A stretch of DNA of 64,000 nt from Mugil cephalus (Eukaryota; Chordata; Actinopteri; Mugiliformes; Mugilidae): NCBI RefSeq assembly GCF_022458985.1, contig NC_061786.1, positions 18,172,974 through 18,236,973 on the forward strand, in the 5' to 3' direction. The number at the start of each line of letters is the position of its first letter. Position 1 is the stretch's first letter. This document shows positions 1 to 24,599 of this stretch, piece after piece. The notes beneath the pieces were generated by a model that saw nothing but the letters and a program-made list of their open reading frames with translations, was not told the origin of the DNA and made no database searches. Made by a program: the position numbers and the translations under genes.

Positions 1-236
1 GAGATAACCTTGCTTGGAGAAAACATACGTGTAAATAATATGGTATAATTGGTATTGGTATGCTCATAACTTATAACTTACTTGAAATAAGGATGTATTT
101 GTCATCTACAATTTGTGTCTTCATTCACTTCATAAAAAACACTTGTGGTGCTTCGTCCTGACTACATTGTTTGGATTAGTTTTTTGGGACTTCCAGCTTT
201 TTCATAGACATTTATTTCTCTTTCCTTGATGAAAAG

Positions 237-1179
237 TTGATGGAGTTGAAGTTGACTGTAGATGGACTAGAGAAGGAAAGAGACTTCTACTTCAGCAAAC
301 TACGGGACATCGAGCTCATCTGCCAGGAGCACGAGAGTGACAGCAACCCCGTCCTCAGCAGGATAATTGACATTCTCTACGCAACAGAGGTATCTTTTTA
401 ACCATGCAAACGTTTCCGTGAGGATTATATCTCATTGTAAATGGCACAGTGTCATAGTTGTTAGAGCATTTTGGTTTTTTTTAGCACCCACTTTTGGAGA
501 TCATGTCCTTGACAGATTAAAGGGCCAGCATGTAGCATATATTGCCCTCTAGTGGTGAGGTTGTAAATTGTAGACAGCTTTTCTTTTTTAAGCGGTGACC
601 TCTGAAGCTGAACACTGAATTACTTCCCAGCGGATGTTAAAATCCTTAAATTTACATGAGAAATAAACATGAAGCCAACTTAAAAGCTGGAGTCAGGTAT
701 TTTTAAGATATCGATGGCCAGAGACTCCACTGAGCTTTAAAACTGCAGGTTCAAGGAGGGTTTGTCCGTCTTTTCATACAGTCTATAAGCAGAACATACA
801 GTGGCTGCCGCTCCGAGTAAGAATCAGTAACCCAGAACAGTTTATCTAGCTTATTGTAAGATAACGGAACAAAATAAAGATGACCCCTATATTACATTTC
901 TGCAAAGATCAGCTGAAATCCTACAAAATTCAGATCGAAGGACCTTCTTCTTGCTGTTACAGATGCGTTTAGAAAGCAGAGGTTACAAAAAAAATTTTTT
1001 TCTATATGCATATTAATAATTGTGTCGATTTGATTAAATTGTAATGGTTTCATCTTCTAACTACGTGTGCAGACGACATTGTAATGTTTCTGTGTTTTTC
1101 TGTATCTCAGGAAGGCTTTGCACCTCCAGAGGATGAAGACCTCGATGAGCAAGCTCACCTGGACCAGGATGAATACTGA
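237..1179 (+). CDS. mapre3: EB3 microtubule end-binding protein, C-terminal part
   Basis: Two terminal coding exons are visible, 237-389 (after an acceptor at ...gaaaag) and 1111-1179 (after tgtatctcag). The first carries the EB homology motif: ERDFYFSKLRDIELICQEHE, then an ILYATE segment. The second encodes EGFAPPEDEDLDEQ and ends QDEY. EB proteins form dimers through this coiled-coil/four-helix module and track growing microtubule plus ends. The terminal EY motif recruits CAP-Gly proteins such as CLIP-170 and p150glued. FYFSKLRDIELICQEHE and EGFAPPED match EB3 rather than EB1 (FYFGKLRNIELICQENE) or EB2. The N-terminal calponin-homology exons lie left of the window. The gene converges on otof, and mapre3 and otof also share human 2p23. 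Which teleost duplicate this is cannot be told. Confidence 0.93.
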
Positions 1180-1336
1180 ACCCGCCATCTCTCCCTTTCC
1201 CCTCGTCATCTCCATCTTCACCTTCCTTTTTCTTTTTTTTGTTTTGACCCTCATTTATTTTCTACTCTCTCTGCACGCTTTCTACAAATACTCACCATCA
1301 ACCCAGCTCTCCGTCTGTCTTTTCCTTTCTTTGTCA

Positions 1337-1378
1337 TATAAATATATATACATACATATATATATATATATATATATC
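1337..1378. repeat. AT-rich dinucleotide microsatellite
   Basis: Alternating TA steps with two interrupting CA units, inside the mapre3 3' UTR. Such tracts are length-variable and common in fish. Confidence 0.85.
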
Positions 1379-2515
1379 TGTTGGTAACCTACCCCCTCCA
1401 CCCTGTGGGTATCTACACAGAATACACAACTACTCTGCGTCGTCATTTGCTGCTCCTCCCTGCCTCCACTTACACAGTTAACAATAACAGTAACGTATAA
1501 CGTATCACAGTTATTTCAGCATGAGTAACGCAGAAAATAGAGCCGAGCCTGGCATGGAGGTTGTTATGGCAAGTTTAAGTATGTAAATATTACCAACATT
1601 TTTAATTTCTCAAAGAACAACGTCTCATTCTGGGGTTATTTATTTGCCTTTGGTGCGCTGTTAATACTACTGTCAGAGCACACAATGACACCTCTGCTCC
1701 AATGTGCCATCAGGACACTCCCTGAGCTACTAAAGCTGTAACAAAAGTGACTTTGTAATAACAGTTTCTTATTTATTTAACTTATATTTAATTTAGATTA
1801 ACTTTCTGTAGCAAAATCGGTGCAAACCTACTGTACGAGGATCGAAAGCTGAGGCCACGTTTGCCATTGTTCGCGCTACAGAGGGTTCGTGACATGTAGA
1901 CATGCTGAAGGAAATTCTTCGTGGCAAATGATCGGTGCTCTGCGATTGTTCGTTATTGATCAGCAACATATCTGAGCATGAGAATGTTACACATTGACTG
2001 TGAATGAGTGATATTTTGTAAATGTATTTTTCTGTGGAGACTCTGTGTGATGTCGCACGGTTAATTGGCTGACATGCAGTAGCCTTTAAGTTTAAAATTT
2101 AGAGGTTAAAGGATAATGCGCCTGCAGACTGACAACATGGTTTATAGATTGTAGCAGTTCTAATGTTTTTTTGTTTGTTCGTTTAGTTTTATTTTTATTT
2201 AAGGAAGCCTGACACTTAATCAATACACCCGCATAACCCAAGTGACATCATGATTTTACTGCTAATCATTCTGTGTTTAAAATTTGCTGCAAAACGGTTT
2301 CCCCAGGGTTTATGAATTGTCGTCTCGACGAACGTCACTGTGGAGAGATCTGTGACCACTTGACTGGTCATCATTAGTATCCAGGTAAACAAGGAGGTCT
2401 CTTTATCCTATCCAAGCTATTTTTTACTTTGCAAACTGGCTGTTGTCTGCTCTGGATCTTGTCTTCATTAACCATGTAAACATCTACAGAACACTCATCT
2501 TTTGAGTTTTGGATA

Positions 2516-2521
2516 AATAAA
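2516..2521 (+). terminator. mapre3: mapre3 poly(A) signal AATAAA
   Basis: Canonical hexamer 1.3 kb after the mapre3 stop, followed by GT/T-rich sequence (ttgtgaaacgacttctgtgc). Confidence 0.65.
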
Positions 2522-2849
2522 CAGTTGTGAAACGACTTCTGTGCTGTATTTTGTGTCGATTATATGGTAGTTTTAAGGTGAAGCCCACCGTAGACCTTTG
2601 AATGCCTTTGGTCATTCGTGCAAAAACAGTTGATTCTGAAACGGGGCAAGTTTTAATCAGCATTATCTACCACCCAATACATAGCATGGTTAACATGGTA
2701 ATACGATTGCATTGTAAGACATCACTTTGCACCACAATTGTTTATCACATATAGAAAAAAAAATAGCTATATCCAGTTTTCATACGATTTTTGTCTACAC
2801 ATATACTGTATCTAGTCAAAAATGGTATGATTTTATGATTGTACTGCAT

Positions 2850-2922
2850 GGGGGATTAGCTCAAATGGTAGAGCGCTCGCTTAGCATGCGAGAGGTAGCG
2901 GGATCGATGCCCGCATCCTCCA
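2850..2922 (+). tRNA. tRNA-Ala (anticodon AGC)
   Basis: The 73-nt sequence folds as a full cloverleaf. The 7-bp acceptor stem pairs GGGGGAT with ATCCTCC, followed by discriminator A. The D arm contains the A box (TAGCTCAAATGG). The anticodon stem CTCGC/GCGAG encloses the loop TTAGCAT, giving anticodon AGC. The T arm contains the B box GGATCGATGCC. There is no intron and no encoded CCA. A TTTTT run 10 nt downstream serves as the Pol III terminator. It is identical to the copy at 3460-3532. Confidence 0.97.
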
Positions 2923-3459
2923 AATGATCTTTTTAGTTTCTTTCATTCTATATACACTTACATCTATAATACTTACATGCTATGGAAATATACGTACACA
3001 AGCCGTAAATACAAATTAACAAGAACAATCCGAGCAAATAAACTCTTTCCCAACTTTACTACTGTTTAACATTTTTCAAGTCGTCTGTGAGTGTACATTT
3101 CCTACTGCGTTTGAAATAGATTACACATATTATATATAAAACAACAACAAAAAAGGATACATTACTACACCGTAAACGATTCGTTAATTCAGACGAGTTG
3201 ATTAGTATCACGTAATGACGAGAGTGTTAGTTCCTCTGAGGACCAGCAGATGGAGGTAAAGTATTACAAATGTGCTGGAAAGCTGTTATGACTCACTTAA
3301 TTCAAGTTTCGTGGGTCGACATGTTAGTGTAAATCACGATTCAATAGCAAAATAGCAGAAATTACCTGTTAAAATTACTGTCGACGACAACAACGATGTA
3401 GTTGAGACCTTTTGAGCGGTTGGCGGTTGATTCTTTGAAGTTTTATTGTCTTTTGTAAC
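2923..3459. other. spacer between the two tRNA-Ala genes
   Basis: AT-rich sequence of about 540 bp with no open reading frame or recognisable repeat. The flanks of the two tRNA genes do not resemble each other beyond the tRNA body. Confidence 0.6.
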
Positions 3460-3532
3460 GGGGGATTAGCTCAAATGGTAGAGCGCTCGCTTAGCATGCG
3501 AGAGGTAGCGGGATCGATGCCCGCATCCTCCA
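3460..3532 (+). tRNA. tRNA-Ala (anticodon AGC), second copy
   Basis: Base-for-base identical to the tRNA at 2850-2922, including the anticodon loop TTAGCAT and both internal promoter boxes. It is followed by a run of seven T at 3540-3546 as Pol III terminator. The upstream sequence differs from that of the first copy. Confidence 0.97.
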
Positions 3533-4289
3533 GAATGTCCTTTTTTAAAAACTGAACTATTGCTGTGGCTTCATGAATGACTGACAGTAGGAAATGGCAA
3601 ACTGTACCTTTTTTGTAGAATACACACTAATTGCGATACAGTTTCCTTGTGTTATGCCCCTCTGTGGATATTGGATACTATTACTCAAGTTGCATCCACT
3701 ATCATCTCCACTTTAAGTGAAATAATCCTTTGGAAGCTGACATCACCAGGGTTTGTCATATTGCTACAACCCCTCTTTATCTTTGTATAGTCACAATTCA
3801 TTCTCTCTCTGCAAACCTAGTGCAACATCACAACACAGGTCTATCATTGTTTCCGTAATTTTTATTGTCAGTAACGTGTGATGAGTCAAATTCTTGACAT
3901 CACCCGTATCATGTTAAGATTAGAAACGTTTATTGTTCGCTCTTCACAAACAGAGGAGTTCACAATACATCAGAACAAAGAGCGTAGTCTTAACTTTCGT
4001 AGGCAACCACAACAATCACAAACCCAAACGAGGCAAAAAATAAAACTAATCATCATTAAGAAAAAATAACAAATTTGCCCCTCTACATGATTACATGTCA
4101 ATCTGAGATTATGCTTACCTTATTTATTTATTTATTTATTTTTGTATAGTGGAGCCATATATAATACGTATAATCTAAAACCTGATGCTGTCTTTTGTCA
4201 AATGGGAAAAACAACAAAATCAACAACAACAACACAAAGCTAAGATACAGGTGAAACGATTTCTTTACAGTGTAAAACAAACAGATCCT
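3533..4289. other. spacer and otof 3' UTR
   Basis: No gene is seen. The right part is the probable otof 3' UTR. The TTTATT repeats at about 4118-4143 read AATAAA several times on the minus strand, so the transcript using the most distal otof exon probably ends near 4100. Confidence 0.5.
4118..4143 (-). terminator. otof: clustered otof poly(A) signals
   Basis: A (TTTA)n run gives overlapping AATAAA hexamers on the minus strand, about 150 nt after the stop of the most distal otof exon. Confidence 0.5.
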
Positions 4290-17763
<13,474 letters not shown>

Positions 17764-18084
17764 GGTTCAAAGAAATTCTTTGTGCTCTCTGTGAAGGACA
17801 TTTAAAGGGATTTAATATTTTATAGACAATAGAAGAAATGAAAGAATAAACATTGGTGATATGTAGTGAATTTTACCATCTACTTTCAAAAACTTAGTTA
17901 ACCTTCCTCTAGTGTTGGTGGCAAAAACAACCGTGAGTAGTTTCTTTTCCCTTATAACTTCCACTGATTTTTGGTGAGGGCCCTTAATTTTACATAAAGT
18001 TTGAAAATATGATTTCAACATTTTCAATAGGTCAATAATACACTGGGGGCAAAAAAACTTCCTTTTGTAGCGTTCGATGCTGCC

Positions 18085-18665
18085 ACTAACTCTGACTGCT
18101 GTGAAAAAAAAAATATTTTTTTTTTGCTTACCTAGGTATTGATCAAAAAAGACACACAAAATGACTTATTTTCAAGATAAAAAATAACAGGAGATGTTTT
18201 TTGTTATCACAGTCTTGGACAGTCTTGGAAGCATAATTGACTTTTATGCATATTTACTTTTTGTGCAGCATCGCATTTTCATTTAAACTTTTCATAAAAT
18301 CACATGCTGTTTTTGTCCCATTGACTCCCATTATAACTACATTTTTGATCACAGAATTAAATTAAATACAATGTATTTAAATTTGATTTCCCTGTTCGTG
18401 TGTTAAATTTTTTAATTTGATACTGTTGATTACCAAATCTCACCATCTGCCCATTGCATAGGCCTGTTGTATAAAAAGTTTTGTTTCATTTTGTGTGTAT
18501 TTTTCCCCATATCTGTGACTTTTTTTTGGCATTTAAATGGTTAAAATTTTCAATATTTTCTTTGAATAATTAGTAGTTTTGATCAGTATGGAGGCTGATT
18601 AACAGATTTAAGCAAAACAAATGTTTATCTGATACATTTTTACAGCAGTCAAAGTTAGTGGCTGT
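18085..18665. repeat. inverted-repeat element, possible MITE
   Basis: The segment at 18085-18115 (gccactaactctgactgctg) is the approximate reverse complement of 18637-18662 (cagcagtcaaagttagtggc). They enclose about 520 bp of AT-rich DNA. This arrangement fits a non-autonomous DNA element or a stem-forming remnant. Target-site duplications were not found. Confidence 0.5.
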
Positions 18666-19720
18666 TTTGAGCTGAAGTTTTTTTTGAACGGGTTAACAAA
18701 AGTTTTATGCCTGTTAATCCATTTTATGTGCATGTTTTGCAGCCTGAACCCCTTCTCTTCCATCTCAACAGTCATAAAAAACCTGTAGCTCAAAAACAGA
18801 AAGTGCAAAGCCACTAAACCATGACGTTACACTCCAATGGGATGTAGACAGAAGAAGGCCGACAGCTAATTGCGCTCAAGTGGAAAATCCCTAAATTATT
18901 AAAAGCATTTAAAACACTCAAGTCATAAGATTTGGGTATTTATTCAATCCCAGATCATATGACTGGAGAAGCAGGAGAAGAGTCATCACAGGGAACATAC
19001 GGAGCACCTTTAAGCTGTCATTTTAAGAGTGGTGTCAGTGTGCTACCACACCCAGCTTTAGCCTTTAAAAGGCCCTTTCAATTATTTAAATCCGCTGACC
19101 TTAATACATCAATTAAAGAGGATCCATTTCACATGCACTGTGAAAAATTATACACTTAAAATAATTAATATGCAATAATTCATCTAATGTGTGCTCCACA
19201 ACAGCACAGTGTTTTTTTTTCTTTTAACATGATTGAATGAGCTGATTATATTAAAAACGGTGTAAAAAAGACCTTCGTAAATGGCTACAGCCTTGCACAG
19301 TTTCTAGTCATTTTCGCATTGGTCTGTAATCATCATCAAATGAAGCACAACACAACTATTCATTTTAAATATTGCATAAAGCTTAAGACTAAACAAAAAG
19401 GTCAGAAAATAGTGAAATATGTTTATGAGCCACACAATGCACAGAAGTCCAGGAAGCTTATGATGACAAAAAGGCAAGCGACCAAGAATGCATATTTCTA
19501 CAGCATTCACACAAAATAAACTTTAAAGACCAGATATTAGTCATCAGAAAGTCCATACTAATAGAAAAGAAGTCATTTGCATTTACTGCAAAACACTGAG
19601 GCCTAGAAGTCAGAGTTTGCTTGTTACATCTGATCTTCACTCAACACGTAGCTTCTGCGGAATTAAAATAATCTCATACATACCATGCAAGAAAAAGGAT
19701 TCTCTTGTCTCCTTCCTCAG

Positions 19721-19857
19721 AGCCGCTCCAAGAGGTTTCTCCCCCTGAACGTCTCTGTCTTCGACTGCAAATGCAAGAAATGCTACATGAACATTTTAGA
19801 CATTTACACAGCACCAAGAATAAGGCTACAAAGCAAAGTTGCACAGAAAAGAATTGG
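19721..19857 (+). other. candidate upstream exon of the unrecognised gene
   Basis: A strong acceptor (cttgtctccttcctcag) precedes an open stretch encoding EPLQEVSPPERLCLRLQMQE and more. It runs to a possible donor AATTGG|GTTTGT. Read from phase 1, it ends in phase 0, as the exon at 21371 requires. The donor is weak and no homologue is recognised, so this is only a proposal. Confidence 0.3.
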
Positions 19858-20005
19858 GTTTGTCCAACTCTGAAGTTGGGCAGGAGTGATGTGATACACC
19901 GATGAATAGTGCATGAGTGTTGAACCCGAGACTGGTAGGTATAACTAGGGACTGCTGAGAGACGTCACCGTGAGCAGAGTCTACCAATCCACAAAGGCCC
20001 TGGAT

Positions 20006-20310
20006 GCTACAAAGCACAGACATATACAATTAGCATGTACATTTTACATTACATTTTAAAAGATTTTATTACAATAGACGTTTTAACCAAACTTGTACTA
20101 CTTGTATTACTTGGGCCTTCAAATTGATCTGACTGTTGTATCTCATTCCTCACTGTGGGATACAAAACACAGACATATGCAATTAGTAATATTCTGCACA
20201 GTATATTACATTTTAAAGATTTGACTACAATAAACATTTATATCAAACTTGTAAATTTGGGCCTTCAAATTGATCTGATTGTTCTATTTCATTCATTCCT
20301 GACTGTAGGA
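20006..20310. repeat. tandem duplication, about 150-bp unit x 2
   Basis: Two direct copies, about 20006-20157 and 20158-20310. They share acagacatat.caattag, acattttaaa.gattt, and gggccttcaaattgatctga near their ends. They differ by scattered substitutions and small indels, so the duplication is not very recent. Confidence 0.75.
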
Positions 20311-21370
20311 TACATTAAAGGACTTAAAGTATGATTATTACGCATTCTGCTCAAAAAGCCTCATCATAACTAATGGAATGAACATAAACATAAGAATAAA
20401 TGTTGCATTTATTTAATCTCAGATGTATCAACGTAAAAAAAGAAAAGGAAAAAAAAGAAACAAATCAAAACCTCCTCTATCACTGATAAAGACTCAGACT
20501 TTTTCAGACATTTACTATAAGCAGAGGTAGTGTCAAAACCAAACTATTGGAAAACGTTCAAACATGTGGGGTAATCAATATATCGCCGCGTCACATGTGA
20601 TAGAGTTGCAACCCAGCCTAGTTGGAAGAATGCTTCCTTTTAATCATTAATAGGTTTGCTGCTCCAAACTCTCTGTGCAGACAAAGTCCCCTTTTGTGGC
20701 GGAAACACCAAATAGTGACGAATCTGGTTTGTGATGCCTCCTGCTCCTGATTAATTCAAGCTTGAGCCTTTACAAAACTTACAAAATCTTCAGTCAGGCA
20801 AGAGCAATTCATTTTGTATGAATAAGGACATTTGGCTGAAAAGAAGGGAATCCTGTTTGCAATGTGACTCTTCACAAACTGAAAAAAAAAAAAAAAAGCA
20901 TAGACTATGTCATGTTATTTTGCTGTGGCATGCTTTAGCAACTTCTATTCAATGCAGCTTCTATTGAATACTGAAGAACAACTCATCTTCTCATCAATTA
21001 CACATACAGTCAGTCAGTAAGCCATACGTCAAAGTCTAAAGTTGCCGGTATCCGATGAAACAAGGCTCTGAATTATTTAAGCCAGCCAGTCAGTGTTGCA
21101 TGCGGCATCCTCATTATGTGAAGGTATCGCCGTTCACAACAAAGAAATGGATTTTTGTTTAGGGAAGAATAAGGGAGAAACATCACTGTTATCACATAGG
21201 GAACATTACATTATGTTTTACCCGCTTAAGGAAATGAAATCAGACTACTGCACATTAACAGATATAAAAACTAACACTTAATAAATGTGTCTGAAACAAA
21301 ACATTAACATTATGCATCTGTTTACTATAGTTTTACCAAGAGCTGTTACAGAAACGTCCTTTTCCTGCAG

Positions 21371-24210
21371 GTTCGGCTGGAAGCGTGTGACAGTCTCGGT
21401 GACATTGACCTGGCCGCTGTGTTGAGGGATTCTGCTGTTAATTACATGATTCAGTACCGACTAAGAGGGGTTGAGGAGATCTCCTTCTTCCTCCGTGATA
21501 GCCTGTAAGTGTGTCACCAATCGTGCAAAGTTACCAGTTACCCCTGTAGCCTAATATACTGACCTCAATCTCTGATGGGTGCTGTCATCAAACTCAACTT
21601 TAAACACTGAAGTAAACATCGCCCGCAAAACCACTGCGCAGTGTCAGTTGACTTTTCTGGTTTGATAGAGAACAAAAGATATTACCCGAACAACTATGCA
21701 TAATACTCATTTACTGTATATTATAGTCTCTCGGTAGAGTTCAAACAGTTTAAAACATCCAATGTCTAAGCAATTAAAAAAGTTATTATTCGAATTATAT
21801 ATTTAGGTAACACTTATGAATATGCATGAGCAGGCAACCAAGTCCTTCAACTGACACCTTTGACAATGTCGTCTAGGGTGAACCACAGAATGACTTGATA
21901 CCGTGCAATCTTATCCCATCGAGGTCCAGTGTCCAGAGGCCTTTCTTTTTTTTTTTTTTTTTTTTTGGCTGTTGGTTGTAGACTGGTTATCAACATCTTA
22001 TTTGTGCTCCAGTGACTCTGTGGGCAAACCACCTGACTGTGGTGTAGTGTATCATTATGGCACATTTCAGACCAGGAGTTTGGCAAGCCTCGCCGGCGAA
22101 ACACAGCCACAGGACATTGTTGTTGGTGTTGTCGAGAAGGCGGTGCGTTGTACTGGTCACCGAGCACGTAGAGCCCAGGCGGTCTGACCTCAAGTGACCC
22201 CTAAAATGTAAAAATAATCACTCAGAATGGATTAATGAATGTCGAGTGCCTTATCATGTGAGGGCCTATTCACAAACTCCTGATAAACATGGCTAAGGAC
22301 AGCTTCCAGCAATTATAGTAAAAAACAATGTCCGTCTAAGTAAGCAGAAAAGGACCTGTTGTGGTGTCATGACTGACTTTGACCAACATCAGTTTGCCTA
22401 CAGGTCCAACAGATCAACAGACGACGTCATCTCCGTAGCCCTCCACCCTGCTCTCAGCCACATTGAAAGCCCCCAAACATACACTGAGATGCTCTTTGTT
22501 GACTTAGCTTGGCATTCAACTCCATCAGCTCCAGCCCACTAGTCAACAAACTGCAACTTGAAACCTTTACCATAAAGAGCGTGCTAACCTACGGATGTAC
22601 GATGCCAGCTGCACCACGGCACTTCAACATCTGGACAAGATCTAGTGACAGAATAGCTTTAGCTAACCATTTCTACGTTTAGCTAACTCTTCTAAGCTGT
22701 AACTCCTTACATTTAGTAGCACACTTTATCCATTAGTAGTCTTTTCTGGTGTTTTAGCTAACCTTCTCTAAGTTGGTCTAATGCTAAAGCATTAGCTACT
22801 TATCTTCCAGTTAGCTCTAACTATTAACATATAACGATATAGCCTTAAACATGAACTCACCCTTCCACAAATGCGCGAATTTAGTTTAAATGAATTTGTC
22901 CTGTATTAGATTAATATACTTATACATTATCTTCAAACACACTTCACCCTCGACCCACTCAAAAAAGTGCTGTCACCCAATTAAAAACACCTTATCTAAC
23001 ATTAGCTAAATAAAGCGCTAATGCTACAGTGTTAGCCGGCTATCGGCCAGTCAGCTAACCTTCTCTGGGTTCAGCTAATGCTAATGCTAATGCTACAGCG
23101 CTAGCATCCTGTTTGACAGTTAGCGATAACTATTCCGATTTAATGACCAATGCGAAAAAGTTTCACTTGGCCCCAAAATAACGTGAACTTTACCAGAAGA
23201 AAAATATTAACTAACAGTAAGTCGAGCTGTGGATTCATTAGCATGAAGGAAAAGAAGCTATCAACAATGCTACCTACCACAATGTAGTGCTTTTGTGGCT
23301 AATTGGAACAAGCTAATTTATCGTCAGTGTCGTTCACACCCTGTCCTCAGCTTTCCAGGTGTGACTGATAGTTTGAAAACATTTAATTGAACCAACAGAC
23401 TGCTACGTTTCACCAATATCTTAAATTAATTATTGTTTAATTTACAAAATGTCTGAAAAATAATGAATTCATACATTTCTGGGAGCTAAAAAAAATTACA
23501 ACATTTGTGGAAAATAGGAAATATTTATATTTCAGAATCTAAAGCTAATATTGTGCATTGAGTTATGGAAATTATGCAATGAGTTTATGGAAATAAATTA
23601 CTGATCATTTAGGTTGGTGAATTGGTGACACTGCCATGTTTATTATAGGATGTTTAGGGCCCCTTCTTACTATCATGGAAAGTTATTAAATCCGTAACGA
23701 CGGTTAAGATAAGATTTAGTTTTCTGCAAGTTGTTAAAAAATTCTGTCGAAACTTGGCTTGGGTTTGTGAGGAAAATTGCCTCAGACTTTAGTCAATATT
23801 TGGTACAAATTCAAGTCGTTGACATCAGTCGAATAAATTAGTAGGAGAGGAACAACTTATCTGAATGTATCTGAATCATTTAGAGGAGGGTTGACTGACA
23901 TTTTCTCTGTAAAGAAAGGCCTCCATCTAGTGGTCAGACCATTTCATTCATTAAGAACATACCATGGGTGAAATAATAATTTCTCCGTCATGAATAAATG
24001 ACACTAACTTTATCACAATGCATTAACGTGCAAAGCAATGTATGTCACTGGCTATTATATCACTGTTGTCATGGTAATTATTCATGAGGACAGGCTCTGT
24101 GCTCTGCTTCTATTTTTTCTTTTTTTTCCCCTGTCTCTAGGATACGCTGCATCCCTTTGGCTGTTTCCATCGAGCAACCAGGCGATGTGGTGGTGGTGGA
24201 GTTAAAGTGA
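21371..24210 (+). CDS. unrecognised protein, C-terminal exons
   Basis: Two exons fit together: 21371-21504 after tttcctgcag with donor GTAAGT, and 24141-24210 after ctgtctctag. They encode VRLEACDSLGDIDLAAVLRD, then a segment containing MIQYRLRGVEEISFFLRDSL, then IRCIPLAVSIEQPGDVVVVE and LK before the stop. Splice sites, phase and amino-acid composition look real, and the alternation of charged and aliphatic residues suggests a folded alpha/beta domain. I do not recognise the family. Upstream exons should lie in 17.8-21.3 kb, where one candidate is at 19721-19857. The stop is only 390 bp before the map7 start on the same strand. The 2.6-kb intron is full of transposon remnants. Confidence 0.6.
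21944..22193 (-). mobile_element. poly(A)-tailed retrosequence
   Basis: On the minus strand, about 230 nt of GC-richer sequence ends directly in a run of about 20 A (T run at about 21946-21966 on the plus strand). The surrounding intron is AT-rich. This looks like a SINE or a short processed transcript. An ORF-like stretch reads LYVLGDQYNAPPSRQHQQQC, but I cannot assign it. Confidence 0.4.
22375..22640 (+). mobile_element. decayed LINE reverse-transcriptase fragment
   Basis: The plus strand translates as AYRSNRSTDDVISVALHPAL, followed by SHIE and MLFVDLAWHSTPSAP, before stops interrupt it. NRSTDD(A)VS..LH and the FVD (F/YxDF-like) motif are typical of fish non-LTR retrotransposon reverse transcriptase (Rex1/CR1-like). 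It lies in the intron of the unrecognised gene. Confidence 0.6.
22640..23330. repeat. AGCTAA/GCTAATGCTAA-rich degenerate repeat
   Basis: Repeated tagctaac and gctaatgctaatgctaatgc words occur throughout, for example near 22660-22800 and 23035-23105. This is low-complexity satellite-like DNA common in percomorph fish. Confidence 0.55.
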
Positions 24211-24599
24211 CACAGCCACATCATGTGAAAGTAAAGCAGAGCAGCTCACAAGGGTGAGATCTTTAAAGGGGGAGTAGCCTTATAATAGATAAGCCTCATT
24301 CAGGCTCAGAATCTCTCCAGACCTCCTTAACCTTAAAGGAGACCCGTGGAAATTTCCTACGTGGATAACCGTGCCTTAAAAAATATCCAGTCTGCTGGAC
24401 AGGGGTATAAGGAGATGCTTTGTCTTCTTGCATTTCTCTCTAATCGTTTGTGAGGCACAGATGGACAAGCAGCTGATGCAGGAGGCAGTTCCCGGCGCAG
24501 CACACTCAAGCGAGCACCCAAAGGCATCTTGAAATAGAAATCCAAAAGAGGAGGAGGAGGAGGAAAGAAAGTAGGGGGATTTAGAGCGAAAGCATTGGT
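24211..24599. other. 3' UTR of unrecognised gene and map7 5' region
   Basis: Only 389 bp separate the two coding regions on the same strand. I see no clear AATAAA hexamer. A purine-rich GAG tract at 24548-24575 lies just before the map7 start codon. Confidence 0.4.

Larger units (their letters stand above)
1180..2540 (+). other. mapre3: mapre3 3' untranslated region
   Basis: Non-coding sequence runs from the mapre3 stop to the first good poly(A) signal, AATAAA at 2516-2521. The end is inferred from that signal, with cleavage expected near 2535-2550. It contains a TA/CA-type microsatellite near 1337-1378. I see no other gene in it. Confidence 0.6.
17764..21370. other. repeat-rich spacer upstream of otof
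   Basis: This 3.6-kb AT-rich stretch separates the otof start from the next plus-strand gene. It holds an inverted-repeat element (18085-18665), a tandem duplication (20006-20310), homopolymer runs and one candidate plus-strand exon (19721-19857). I searched its minus strand for the usual otoferlin C2A exons and recognised none. Confidence 0.55.

Noticed and set aside
19692-19731. Minus-strand reading of 19660-19760 as a missing otof exon (EDRDVQGEKPLGAALRKE)
   Set aside because: It cannot be joined to the 17718 exon without crossing an in-frame TGA, and the similarity to otoferlin linker sequence is too weak.
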